Below the pieces are notes generated by a model. It did no database searches and was not told where the DNA came from. It worked only from the letters and a program-made list of their open reading frames with translations. A stretch of DNA of 64,000 nt, from positions 1,426,001-1,490,000 of the forward strand of contig JAULSR010000005.1 in NCBI GenBank assembly GCA_030512295.1, written 5' to 3'. The translations under genes and the position numbers were made by a program. The DNA is from Bombardia bombarda. Its lineage: Eukaryota > Ascomycota > Sordariomycetes > Sordariales > Lasiosphaeriaceae. Below are positions 34,691 to 44,475 of this stretch, piece after piece. Position 1 is the first letter of the stretch. Every line of letters begins with the position of its first letter.

Positions 34691-35335
34691 ATGGCATCAC
34701 TATCGCAGAAGCACATCCAACTGGCGCTCGCGCTGCCGCCGCGTCTGCGCACATTCTTCGCCCGCTACCCGCCCGCCACGATCGTGCCCGCCGGCGTCCC
34801 CCCCGAAGCCGTCAAGACGGCATACCAAGAGGAGACGCCGAACCCCTTCCTGCCGCTCAAGCACCCCGCGACCGGCAAGTGGCACGACCCAAAGTACTCG
34901 CTCCGGCGGCAGGCCGAGCTGGTCAAGCTGGCGCGCGAGCACGGCGTCGAGGAGCTGCTCCCGTTCACACACAAGGGCACCGAGGAGAGGTTACGGAAGC
35001 GGGTCGAGCTGGGCCTGCGCGTCAAGGGCACGGGTGTGGGCGAGCACGTCAAGGGCCACAAGCACGAGAGGCAGCTGGTTGCAAAGTATGTTGTTGTTGG
35101 ATTTGTCGTTGCGTACCTGCTGGAATTATATATGGGAAAACTGACTGGTGTGTTTCGTGTTCGACAGGATGGAAACGAGGAGAAAGGCCATGCTCGAGAT
35201 GCCCGATCTTATCAGGGAATGGAAGAAGGTGAGAGGAGCGAGTTTGTCTTACAATTCCCGCAGTTCTCATACGAATTCGAATACTGACGCACAGCGTAGG
35301 TTGGAAAGCGGAACTGGACCAAGTTCCCCAGGTAA
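34691..35335 (+). CDS. MRPL25: mitochondrial large-subunit ribosomal protein mL59 (MRPL25)
   Basis: Fungal mitoribosome protein. Exons are 34691-35085, 35168-35228 and 35300-35335 (introns 82 and 71 nt); phases agree and give 163 aa. The conserved core runs PPRLRTFFARYPPATIVPAG, ETPNPFLPLKHPATGKW, YSLRRQAELVKLAREHGVEELLP and GLRVKGTGVGEHVKGHKHER. The spliced C-terminus reads KMETRRKAMLEMPDLIREWKK then VGKRNWTKFPR, the expected family end. The last exon has only 12 codons including the stop and is easily missed. Basic composition fits rRNA binding; no cleavable presequence is obvious. Confidence 0.93.
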
Positions 35336-35917
35336 ACGACCAGAAACTGTGGCGGGGGTGGTCTTTGCCAAAGGCGGCCAGGTGTATAGACTGTACCATC
35401 ATCAATGTTCAAAAACTTCAAGACACCTCTTTCCGTCTGCTGCTAAATGTTGCAATGTGCATTTGTCGATTTCGTGTCAGCAGACAGTCGACACCTCTGC
35501 TGTTTCTCTACCATTAAAGTACTTTGTTGGCTGTTAAATTCGGGCTGTTAAGGTGACGTGAATTACTACCTTAGCACCTCCTTGTATTTGAAAACACCTG
35601 CATGTTTGCAGCTCGCGACAAAACTCTCTTCTCTCATCCATCATTATCTCTCGCAACACTAGAGACCTTCAACTTGATGAATATATTCTTATCTTCGTCT
35701 TCAAGGCCTCAGGCCCTTTAGGTGCAGCTCTCAGTGTCCAGCACGTGATCACAGCAGAGTGAATCTCAGAATTCTTTTTCCACTCATCCTTCAAGCTACC
35801 CTAGGTATCCGTATACCCAGCCAACCACTCACCATCCTACATGAAAAAGGCCAGCAAGCACATAAAGGACAGACGACAAACAATAATAACACACAACAAC
35901 AACACATCATACTCATA
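35336..35917. other. intergenic region, MRPL25 to DPH4
   Basis: 3' flank of MRPL25 and A-rich 5' leader of DPH4, including CAACAACAAC-type repeats near 35890-35905. No gene. Confidence 0.6.
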
Positions 35918-36559
35918 ATGCCACAGCAGCACATCCATCCCACACCCACAATGCCCAACCAGCCCCCAACACACTACCAAATCCTCGCCATCTCCCCCAC
36001 CACCCTCACCTCCCAACATACCCCCCAAGATGCATCCGCCCTCGTCAAGCGCGCCTACCGCCGCGCCCTCCTCAACCACCACCCAGACAAGAAAACCCCC
36101 CAAACAAAAACAAAAACAACAACAACAACAACAACCTCCACAAACGCCATCTACTCAATAGACCAAATCTCCACCGCCTTCGCCGTCCTCTCTAACCCCG
36201 CCCAGCGAGCAGACTACGACCGAGCCCTGCGGCTACAAGCAGCGCAATCATCTGCCGGCGCCGGCGGCGTGGGGGATGGCGAGACGGCGCAGTCGCGGTT
36301 CCAGACGGGCATCGAGAACGTCGACCTCGACGATCTGGACTACGACGATGCTAGCGACGAGTGGTACCGCAGCTGTCGCTGCGGGAATCTACGGTCTTAT
36401 CGCTTTGGGGAGGACGACCTAGAGGAGGCAGCGGACCTCGGCGAGCTCATGGTTGGTTGCGCGGACTGCAGTCTTTGGTTGAGGGTTCACTTTGCTGTTG
36501 TCGCTGATGACGAGGAGGAGGATGCTGTTGTTGACGGGGTTGGGAAGGGGATGATGTGA
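35918..36559 (+). CDS. DPH4: diphthamide biosynthesis protein 4 (J-domain, CSL zinc)
   Basis: J-protein with a CSL zinc finger that supports the Dph1-Dph2 step of diphthamide formation on eEF2. Single exon, 213 aa. The J domain runs from about residue 20 (THYQILAI) through AYRRALLNHHPDKK (HPD at about 55-57) to the STAFAVLSNPAQRADYDRAL helix. A Lys/Thr-rich insertion (about 60-75, from an ACAACA repeat) lengthens the loop after HPD. The CSL domain has CRCGNLRSYRFGEDDL then VGCADCSLWLRV: two CxC/CxxC pairs. The start was chosen at 35918; a second Met 11 codons later (35951) is also possible. Upstream in-frame sequence is A-rich leader. Confidence 0.88.
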   Translation: MPQQHIHPTPTMPNQPPTHYQILAISPTTLTSQHTPQDASALVKRAYRRALLNHHPDKKTPQTKTKTTTTTTTSTNAIYSIDQISTAFAVLSNPAQRADYDRALRLQAAQSSAGAGGVGDGETAQSRFQTGIENVDLDDLDYDDASDEWYRSCRCGNLRSYRFGEDDLEEAADLGELMVGCADCSLWLRVHFAVVADDEEEDAVVDGVGKGMM

Positions 36560-37040
36560 GGTAGTATTGGTGGTGGTGGTGAAGTGACCAGAATATAGAA
36601 ATCATTGGATCTTAGTATCGATATCATTCCAGCCAATTCTCGCACATACCATCAAGTGCAGCACGATATATCAGTATAAGGTATAACCATCTCTATTGAG
36701 ATGTCCTAAATTCTTGTATTACGAGACAATACTACGTGTCTCTTCCTTGAGAAAAGGGGGTTTGGGTTTTTATTGACCAGGCGATCTTCCGGTGTTAAGA
36801 GTCTAAAAGGCAAGCAATCTGAGAAAGAGTAATCCTTCCAAATGCTCTGCGCTCCAGCCCCGTAGCCACTCCGAGAAATCGTCCACAGCTCTTTATTCTG
36901 TGTATTTGTGTAAAACATGCAAAGCTACTCGAGGGATCTCCAGTCCGCACTCCAAAGACACCATTTCCACCGTGGGTTTGTTTGCCAAGATAGACCAGGG
37001 GGTTATCACTACCATGAGACCAGGGAAAATGTATCACGCT
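36560..37040. other. convergent intergenic region DPH4 / 14-3-3
   Basis: 481 bp of 3' flanks; no gene or notable repeat. Confidence 0.6.
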
Positions 37041-38083
37041 TTACTCAGCCTTGGGCTCCTCCGCCGGCGCATCCGTTGCCTTGGCCTCCGCCTCGACGGG
37101 GGCATCGGCGGTACCAGCAGCAGCAGCAGCAGCAGCAGGCTCTGCTTCAGAAGAGGTCCAAAGGGTCTACATATGTCAGCAATCACTCTCAACATTTTCA
37201 GGGGGAAAGGTCGTATATACCAAGTTATCGCGCAGGAGTTGCATGATCAGGGTCGAGTCCTTGTAGCTCTCCTCGCTCAACGTGTCAAGCTCTGTATTTT
37301 GCGCTGGTTAGCGGATGATCATGTCTGATAGACTCGACACTGAGACGGGACTAACCGGCAATCGCATCATCAAATGCCTGCTTCGCAAGGTGGCAAGCCT
37401 GATCGGGAGCGTTCAGGATCTCGTAGTAGAAGACGGAGAAGTTAAGGGCAAGGCCAAGGCGGATGGGGTGAGTAGGGGGAAGCTCGGTCTGCGCAACCTC
37501 GGTGGCAGCCTTGTAGGCCTCGAGAGACTTGTCGGCCGAATCCTTGCGCTTGTCGCCAATGGCGAACTCGGCGAGGTAACGGTGGTAGTCACCCTTCCTA
37601 TAGAAACTATTAGACCGCTGCATCAAGAGTCCTCGGATCTGATACTTACATCTTGTGATAGAAGACCTTGGACTCGCCGGTCTTGGCCGAAGGAATAAGG
37701 TGCTTGTCCAAGACGGAGAGGATGTCTTCGCAGATCTTGGCGAGCTCCGACTCGATCTTCTGGCGGTACTCCTTGATCAAGCCAACCTGAGTGGAGTTGC
37801 CCTTGGACTCCTCCTTCTGCTCAATAGACGTGACGATTCTCCACGACGCACGGCGAGCGCCGATGACGTTCTTGTAGGCAACAGAGAGAAGGTTGCGCTC
37901 CTCAACAGTCAAATCACGGTCTTCGGACGCAACAATCTTCATGTTGTCGACCATTTCTGCCGGGTGAAATTCGGATCAGCCTTGATTCATCGGTGTTCGG
38001 GTATCCTTTTCTGGTTACATACCCTCGTAGCGCTCAGCCTGCTCGGCCAGCTTGGCCAGGTAGACGGCATCTTCGTGACCCAT
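37041..38083 (-). CDS. 14-3-3 family protein
   Basis: Dimeric phosphoserine/threonine-binding adaptor, cytosolic. Five coding exons on the minus strand: 38083-38023, 37956-37650, 37597-37356, 37291-37221 and 37166-37041. All phases agree; 268 aa. N-terminal MGHEDAVYLAKLAEQAERYEEM is the dimer interface. SVAYKNVIGARRASWRIV carries the binding-groove Lys/Arg. KGDYHRYLAEFA holds the Arg-Tyr pair and NFSVFYYEIL is the groove helix. [29 protein letters not shown] is the C-terminal signature. The tail is Ala/Glu-rich from an (AGC)n repeat. Fungal genomes usually have two paralogs (BMH1/2 type); I cannot say which this is. A 5'-UTR intron is likely (38101-38589). Confidence 0.95.
37114..37138 (-). 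repeat. (AGC)n repeat coding poly-Ala in the 14-3-3 tail
   Basis: About eight AGC triplets on the + strand, read as GCT (Ala) on the minus strand in the last exon. Confidence 0.8.
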
Positions 38084-38100
38084 TTTGTCGATATTGATCT

Positions 38101-38589
38101 CTGGAATGCATCAGGTCAGCGCTGATTCACGCGGCACGCTTGGGTAAAATCGAAAAACGAGAGAAAAAGGCAAGATAAGAAGCTCGAAAAGAGGGGATAG
38201 CGACGCATGTGTCAAATAATGTCGCGGGGCAATTGTTGAAGCTGAGGGCGAATGCGCCGTGCTGACTTCATGACTAGCAAAAGAGGCCCCCCGCTCGCGG
38301 TGGGGCACGCGCAGCTGGCACAGCCTTCGGGCGCCGTGTTGGACAAGCGTCACGGAATCTGGGCTGGGAGGCAATTGAGCACTCGGGCTCGGAGCGATGA
38401 GACCACGGTGAGGGTAGCCTCAGAGAGTGAGCCAAATGTGTTGTCGCATCGGCGATGACGACAGAAGCGGGTGAGTGAGGTGCGGTACGGGAGCAGGAGG
38501 AGCAGCAGCAGCAGCAGCAGCAGCGAGCAAGCAAAGCAGATGCAATAATGCAGGCGGCGGCGGAGCGGAAACGGACAATGTAGACTCAC
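38101..38589 (-). other. probable 5'-UTR intron of the 14-3-3 gene
   Basis: On the minus strand a strong donor AAAG/GTGAGT at 38589 and an acceptor GCTGACCTGATGCATTCCAG ending at 38101 bracket 489 nt, 18 nt upstream of the ATG. The GCTGAC branch site is 9 nt before the CAG. The intron contains (AGC)n at 38501-38523. Inferred from splice signals only. Confidence 0.5.
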
Positions 38590-38854
38590 CTTTGGATCTG
38601 GAGAAGGCAGAGAAGCGATGAGGCGATTTTGGGTAGAAAGGCACTATGGTAGTATCTTGGCAGAAGTTGTCGTCGGAGAGGCTTTCGCTCGATGTTTTTG
38701 AAAGAAGCAGGAAATGAAGGCAGACGGTAGTTTTAGGATGCAAAGTTGGAAATGAGGGAAGGGGGTGCAAGGCAAGGAAAGTGCAACGACAACACAAGGC
38801 GGGATGCCGTGCGCGGGCTTGCAGTGAAATTTGGCCTGCACGGCCACTTCCAGG

Positions 38855-38925
38855 GCCTCTCCCAGGCCACTTGCCCCAGGCCACTTGCCCCAGGCTTGCC
38901 AGGCTTGCCAGGCAAACCAGGCCCT
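38855..38925. repeat. short GC-rich tandem repeats (CCACTTGCCCCAGG / CTTGCCAGG)
   Basis: Two tandem copies of a 15-nt CAGGCCACTTGCCCC unit, followed by tandem CTTGCCAGG units and AAACCAGG. Noncoding. Confidence 0.65.
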
Positions 38926-40560
38926 GTTAGGAACCTTGTTCGAGGTACCCCCAGCACGTGACGCGCCCTGCCTTAAAGTACGTCACTTCCCATCTTGCAA
39001 CCCCTCGAAAACCCCAACCAGCTGCGAGCCCGGCTGAGCCAAGTGATCGACCCCAAAACATTGGCAGTGGCCAGCGACAACATGAATTTAACCCAAACTG
39101 TATGTTCTATCAAGCAGCGGCTAGCATCACTTTTGGCTGCCTCGTTGCCTCCAGGGTTCCTGCCTTTTGCCCCCGTCTCTGAATGGCCCAAGCTCCTATC
39201 CCCTGGTCGCTTGTTGGATTGCCCACAGTGCGGAGATAATAAGGTACCTTAGCCAGCCCACCCTGGTATGGTACCTAGGTACCTAAGGTATCCGAGCGAC
39301 CCCTCTGCAACCTGGGACAGTCAGCCAGCGGCGGCAATCGACGCATAGTTGGGCGCGTTTCATTTATCGCCGCCTTTGTCTCCCTTCATGTCTTTCCCGA
39401 ACTGATCAGACTCAAGAATAGGAATTGGGCGTGAACGAGCTTTTACTCGCAGCATACCGTACATAAAACTGTGGTTGATTGCTCAATGGATCTGCCCATC
39501 TGACCCAAGTGGGCAAGGTACCTGGGTACCTAAGTATACACGCCAGGTACAACATCCACAGAATGGGTTCCTGTGAACAAAGGGAGCCGGGGAGCTTCTT
39601 CGCTGAGGGGGGCAAGCTGGTTGCCTGAGGTACCTACATTAGATAGAGGAGCCCGAGGAATTGCAGGGATAGACCTCGGGATTATCAAACGGCGGGCCAC
39701 GATTGTAGCTCCCTTTTTTACTGTGTAAATGCAATAAACACCAACAGAAGTTGCGTCCGTAGCCTCAGTTGCTCCCGTCATGCCAGTCCAGTCTTGCAAG
39801 GCGCGGCAACTGTGATCCTAATAAATGGGTCAGCACCCCCGCACGCACGAGCCAAGACCACTGCTGTCACTGTCACAGATGGATCCAATGCATCTTCACC
39901 GTACGAATAGCCAGTTCAGCACAGTGAATTCTGGCGGCAAGCAAGTGGGTAACAAAATAAGCCGCACACCAAAATAACGACCCAAGTTGCAATGGTGAAA
40001 ACACCACACAAACAGCACCGATAAAATCTGGGAAAATTCGTATGCGTTTATCGGCCATCTTGATAGTAGTGAGTCTCTTTTACAAAGATTTGAGGCTGTG
40101 TTAGTGAAAGTAAACGTGCTTGTAAATGGTAGGTAGAAATGCGATATTGTCAATTCTGCGGGCACGGACACTTTTACAGTGCGGCTTATTTTGTCACCCA
40201 CTTTGCAAAAGCAAGTTAGGTAGCCTCAGCAGCCTCGCTCATCTCGCGGGCGGCCCAAAAAAAAGGCCACTCCTCTTGTTTGTTGAAAATGATCAACACA
40301 TTCACTACCAACTCTTCAAGTATTCTGTTCTTAGATATTATTGAAAGATGAGTCTATGCACCGTACCAAAGGAGAAGCTCTTGACGTTAGGTTCCGCCAC
40401 ATAACTCCTACACTGATGACTAACGAAATGCCGGCTCGAAGGAGGCACGAGGACTGAGGGGATGGTGGCTCTATCCGTCTCTTGCGTTCTTGGATTTCTA
40501 TCCTGTAACCTCATAGCTGTCATTACATTACGTATTTCGTATTTCATATATTTTAAAACA

Positions 40561-41869
40561 ATGTATCCAGACTGGCCTGAGACCGACGCCGATTTGGTGC
40601 CGCTACCGCAATGCATTGGTCCCAAGCTGAAGCCGTTCAGCTTCCAGGGCGGCCCACAACGGATTGAATTTCTCAAGTATCTCGGAGAGGGTTCTCATGC
40701 ACATGTCTTCGAGGTCAAAATTCGGGGGCAGCTGTATGCATTGAAGCTTGTGGGTCCCATCCTAAAGCACTTCAGCCTGAGCTTTGAGCTGACCTCATTG
40801 ATTGCAGTTCAGATTCGTATACGATGACGATTGGATTGGTCCCGAACCGGAACACGACCACAACGACCGTGAACTGATGAGCGCCTTTTACAACTACTCT
40901 GAGCCGTTCAGTTGCGAGTGTCGGGCCTACGGTCGCCTCCAGGAAGCTGGCCATGAGGATCTTGTCCTGAAGTGCTTCGGCTATGTGCTATTAGATGAGG
41001 CGCACGAGCAGGCTATGATGACTCAATTCAGCGACCTCGATCTCGAATTCAACGGCAATATGGACTATCCTGGAAGCGAGGATGTGCGTTCACGCTTCTT
41101 GGGCAAGGATGGTCGAGCCCCGCCTATCCGAGGAATCATCAAGGAACTCGGCCTGCCAGACAAGGAGGAGAACCTGAACGCGAGGGTTATGCGCAAGATT
41201 CTCGGAGACATGTTCAAGCTGCGGAAGCTCGGCATCTTTCGCATCGACGCTGCAACTCGGCAGATTCTCAGCTATAAACTCTGCGACCTTAGTATGGCGT
41301 TTACCGTACCCCATTTTATGGCGACTCCGGAGCTGAATCCGCACCTCACCCCTGAGATGATATCCGCTATGGAACTCGAGACTTTCAAGGCATGTATGAA
41401 CGACTATTTTACATTCGACGACATGATATTTGACTGGAATTTGGATTATGGGAAAGAGAAGGGCACAATCTCGACAAGGGCATTTCCCGACGGACGCGGC
41501 TGTCAACTCAAGTATAACCTGAGGAGTCAAGCTGCCAGGGATCGTATTTATACGTTCGTTGATCCAAGGAAGTACGACTGGAGGAGCCGTTCTGTTAGTG
41601 CAGGGTCTGGCGGAAAAGAGACAATCAAGTTACGACGGTCAAAACGACTATCGAAAGGTGGCAAACATGGAAAGCCTCAAGGTGTGGGCCCAAAGAAACC
41701 CCTACAGTTAACTGCCAAACCATCTCTTTGGTATTATGATTGTGAAGGCTGGCAGGCTGAAAGATTGCGACGCGGTCCACTACACTCACTAACGCAGAAG
41801 TGGGACTATAAGGAAGGATTTATATTTCCACGCATTGAAGCACCATTCATTCCTTATCAATTGAAGTAG
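40561..41869 (+). CDS. FTA2-like (kinetochore Sim4 subunit FTA2 family, kinase-like) protein
   Basis: Belongs, by pattern, to the fungal FTA2 family, named after a fission-yeast Sim4 kinetochore subunit but greatly expanded in filamentous ascomycetes. Exons are 40561-40749 and 40808-41869 with a 58-nt intron; phase 0; 416 aa. The N-terminus has a degenerate kinase-like glycine loop (KYLGEGSHAHVFEVKI) and a VAIK-like lysine (YALKLFRFVYDDDW, formed across the splice), the FTA2 signature. ..YSEPFSCECRAYGRLQEAGHEDLVLKCFGYV follows. The C-terminal part is basic and ends in a conserved Trp/Tyr-rich segment. Canonical HRD and DFG motifs are not evident, so catalytic activity is doubtful. Expanded family members probably are not kinetochore parts. 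It lies in the accessory stretch of this window. Confidence 0.75.
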
Positions 41870-42269
41870 CACTACTCTCTTGTTCTCACGCCGTTGTTGT
41901 CATAGATTCGTGTATTTTCCCAGTCTCATGATCAGCCCTTTCGTCTCAAAAAACAGTCATAACCAATGAACAAGATAAAAAAGTTCCGACCTAAGAAACA
42001 TTTGAGGAAACATCCGTTAACTAAGAAAATCAACCCAGTCACCAGGTAACTTTACAAAACTACCAAGATGTGGAGTCAACATGCGCACACAAGGGTGCTA
42101 CAAGCCGCTGTTTGCAAAAGGAACTTCCACCTCAGTAAGCCAGTATAGCTGATGATCGCCGTTCTTCTCTGACCAGAAAGATGATTCCTTCTTGATTCCA
42201 AGCCAAGGAGCCGCCCGGGCCTTTGTTAATGTCTGACAGATGTCGATACCTTAGACTGAGCTTTGTAGG
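41870..42269. other. convergent intergenic region
   Basis: 400 bp between FTA2-like and the NPN-repeat gene. No feature seen. Confidence 0.6.
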
Positions 42270-43412
42270 TCAAAAGTGGTCGTGAAGGAAGTCGCTATAG
42301 TTCTCAACAGGATAATCCTCCACGTCGTTGGGATTGTCGTTGGGATTGGCCAACTCCACGTTGTTGGGATTGGCCAACTCCACGTTGTTGGGATTGACAA
42401 ACTCCACGTCGTTGGGATTGTCGTTGGGATTGTCGTTGGGATTGACAAACTCCACGTCGTTCACAAACTCGTTCACAAACCCCATGTCGTCCATCAGGAG
42501 CTTCTCATGCCTCGAGTACTTATGGCGACGCACCGGGAAGCGTCCGTCGTTGTAGTGGATCTCCTCCCACTCATTGATCCTGGTCATCTCACGATCTCGT
42601 TGGATTGTGCGGTTCTCAGGACCCGACATCGCCAGCATACAGAGCCACCAAAGCGCAAGGTCCGAAGTGAGCTTCTCCGGTCCATATGTCGACCACGGGA
42701 CCGGCATGAGCGCCACCGTCCAATCCGAGTTCCCTGGACCGGTCCTGGCGAAGCAGCACGCCGTGAGATCTTCCTCTGTCAGGATGTATCCGTATCGAGT
42801 ATTTGCATCTCTGCACATGTTGGCCAGCTGCTTCACCGGCCACATCACCTCCTGGTTCGAATCGATAGGGTGATTGGCCAACTGCTTCCCTTTGAACTTT
42901 GCGCCTGGTCTGCTAAGGCCAATGACCAGCTGTGGCACTTGTTCTTGATCAAGTGCGATGAGGTGATCCACTTGGGTCTTTTTGGGCCCGATGACCCTGG
43001 CGATGGATGACCCGTCTCTAGTCGAACACCTGTGGCGAAGCAAAACGCCAGCTTGGATTCTGAGGTGCTCTTTGGCAAATTTGAGAGTCGGCTCCATCAC
43101 CAAATCGTTCCATTCGATGAGATGTAGGGCGTCCTTGGGAACTTCGATTTGAAGGCCGAGAAGCACTTGGTCGGGGTCGGGAACCGCGAAGAGTCCAGTA
43201 ACATCAAGGTCGAGGACGTGGCCGTAGCTTTCATTCAAATTGTTCAGATTGAATTCGTCCCAACGCGTGATGGTATCTCCTGAGACCACTGGCCATTTGT
43301 CATTCTTGGAGTTCTTGGCGGTCCTGTTGTCGGCTTTTATTGCGGATTGTATGACCGGTTTCTGCTGACAGAGAACGCTGCGCAAGGTGGTGGTGTTTGG
43401 GTGAGCAGCCAT
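42270..43412 (-). CDS. orphan protein with C-terminal NPN/NPND tandem repeat
   Basis: I do not recognise a named domain. Single exon of 380 aa starting MAAHPNTTTLRSVL at 43412; the frame is open about 24 codons upstream but has no ATG there. The folded part (about 40-300) includes WDEFNLNNLNESYGHVLDLDVTG, VIGLSRPGAKFKGKQLANH, VKQLANMCRDANTRYGYILTEEDL and WWLCMLAMSGPENR. The QLAxxxxxxxTRYGYIxT pattern recalls lineage-specific proteins common in plant-associated Sordariomycetes (memory, unverified). The C-terminal 50 residues are tandem NPND and NPNxVExx units from a 12/24-bp minisatellite, then an acidic end. There is no signal peptide or TM. The intact frame with codon-periodic repeats argues that the gene is expressed. 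Confidence 0.65.
   Translation of the reverse strand: MAAHPNTTTLRSVLCQQKPVIQSAIKADNRTAKNSKNDKWPVVSGDTITRWDEFNLNNLNESYGHVLDLDVTGLFAVPDPDQVLLGLQIEVPKDALHLIEWNDLVMEPTLKFAKEHLRIQAGVLLRHRCSTRDGSSIARVIGPKKTQVDHLIALDQEQVPQLVIGLSRPGAKFKGKQLANHPIDSNQEVMWPVKQLANMCRDANTRYGYILTEEDLTACCFARTGPGNSDWTVALMPVPWSTYGPEKLTSDLALWWLCMLAMSGPENRTIQRDREMTRINEWEEIHYNDGRFPVRRHKYSRHEKLLMDDMGFVNEFVNDVEFVNPNDNPNDNPNDVEFVNPNNVELANPNNVELANPNDNPNDVEDYPVENYSDFLHDHF
42320..42480 (-). repeat. coding minisatellite, 12/24-bp period
   Basis: Units GTTGGGATT followed by GTC or by GGCCAACTCCACGTT / GACAAACTCCACGTC. They encode NPND, NPNNVELA and NPNDVEFV on the minus strand. Unit lengths are multiples of 12, so frame is kept. Confidence 0.85.
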
Positions 43413-43510
43413 ACTGATTGCTATTGGTGGCGGCAGCGAACTACAGGCAGTTGAAACTCCTCGAAGGTAGATGCGGATTGTCAATGTGTCTGTCAGGCAG
43501 TCGCAAGTGC

Positions 43511-43602
43511 GGGGTGGCCTGGTTTAAGAGAAGAAAGCTCGGGGGTGGCCTGGTTTAAGAGAAGCAGGCTCCCGGGGTGGCCTGGTTCAAGAGAAGGCTC
43601 CC
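43511..43602. repeat. three tandem copies of a ~30-bp GC-rich unit
   Basis: Units begin at about 43511, 43541 and 43574 and share GGGGTGGCCTGGTTTAAGAG; spacers differ (AAGAAAGCTC, AAGCAGGCTCCC, AAGGCTCCC). Noncoding, 100 bp upstream of the NPN-repeat gene start. Confidence 0.85.
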
Positions 43603-44173
43603 GGGGCTTGTGTAACCACCTACTTTCTGCTGTGTGGGTGAAAGTAGGCGCTAAATCAGCCTCACGAATCCATCATCGCGGAGATCGACCAACGAACAGC
43701 CTGACGAGGCGCCATGAGCCCGCATGTAGCAGGACTACATGTACGAATACCATCCTCGTCCTAGTCGATGCTGATCGGATATCTTTTGATTGGACTACGT
43801 CGAAACTTGGAAGGTTAGGCATACTTGACCGACTTGAAACATGCATCTCAGATAACCCATCCCACTAGGTTCCAACTCCAACAGCAACCTAGCAGGGAAA
43901 AGGGGTCTGGCACAATGCTTACAGGGCTGCAAAATACTGGCCAAATGGAGCAATGCAGCCACCCAGTTTGAAGCCAGTGTGACACATGAATCCATTCAAT
44001 TAGACTGACTGTTATCCACACGTAGTAGATATTTGTATGTAGTATAGATAGATCAGAATGTAACGCAATGATCAGATCTATTGTATACTGGCCCCTTTCA
44101 TTGAACCGGTCTAATCAGTAGGTTCCAGTCTGTTCATTACCCCGTACTAGCCCAGCCGACTGCAGGCCGGGCA

Positions 44174-44257
44174 GGCCGGTCTGGGTCCCTCTGTTGCACC
44201 TGCCCTATTAGCCAGGTCGGGAGTAGGGCAGGTAGGTCAGAGGGTCCCAGGCTGGCC
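44174..44257. repeat. imperfect inverted repeat (34-nt arms, 16-nt loop)
   Basis: Left arm 44174-44207 and right arm 44224-44257 are inverted copies matching at 27 of 34 positions, with at least two of the mismatches allowing G-U pairs in RNA. The longest perfect blocks are TACCTGCCCTA-type (10 nt) and CCCTCTG (7 nt). It could form a hairpin or be a remnant of a fold-back element. Confidence 0.7.
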
Positions 44258-44397
44258 CACCTGCCCGACTGGCCAGCCCGGGAGTAGGGTAGCCGGGCGG
44301 CTACTACCAAGGCAATAGTCGGTCATCATCACGATACATCATGACAGTAGTTGACCCCCAATATAGTCAACTTCTCCTTTTTTCTAGCTAAAAAAGA

Positions 44398-44475
44398 AGC
44401 TGGGGTACTACAATCAAGTGGTATAGTATACTATACTAGACTCCGGCCGAGAAGGCATAGGTTCAATCCCCAGCT
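44398..44475 (+). other. tRNA-like / tRNA-derived Pol III element
   Basis: 78 nt bounded by complementary AGCTGGGG and CCCCAGCT ends. Next comes ACTA ... TAGT, which forms a D-stem with a GTGG-containing loop (box A-like CAAGTGGTATAG). A box B-like GGTTCAATCCC lies at the 3' end, and a run of seven T (44477-44483) is a Pol III-type terminator. The anticodon arm does not fold well (a 14-nt palindrome TATAGTATACTATA lies there) and the T-stem overlaps the acceptor strand. I therefore favour a tRNA pseudogene or SINE head over a working tRNA. Confidence 0.4.

Larger units (their letters stand above)
38084..40560. other. gene-poor stretch upstream of 14-3-3 and FTA2-like
   Basis: About 2.5 kb. 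It contains the 14-3-3 5' UTR/promoter, a CCAGGCCACTTGCCCCAGG-type tandem repeat at about 38855-38925, and palindromic GGTACCTAGGTACC motifs at about 39270-39283 and 39516-39530. No supported gene. Confidence 0.5.

Noticed and set aside
34303..35232. 309-residue frame overlapping MRPL25
   Set aside because: Different frame from the clearly conserved MRPL25; Arg/Ala-rich shadow.
42320..43602. CRISPR-like arrays
   Set aside because: The repeats here are a coding minisatellite and a 3-unit tandem repeat in a eukaryotic context; no regular repeat-spacer structure and no cas genes.
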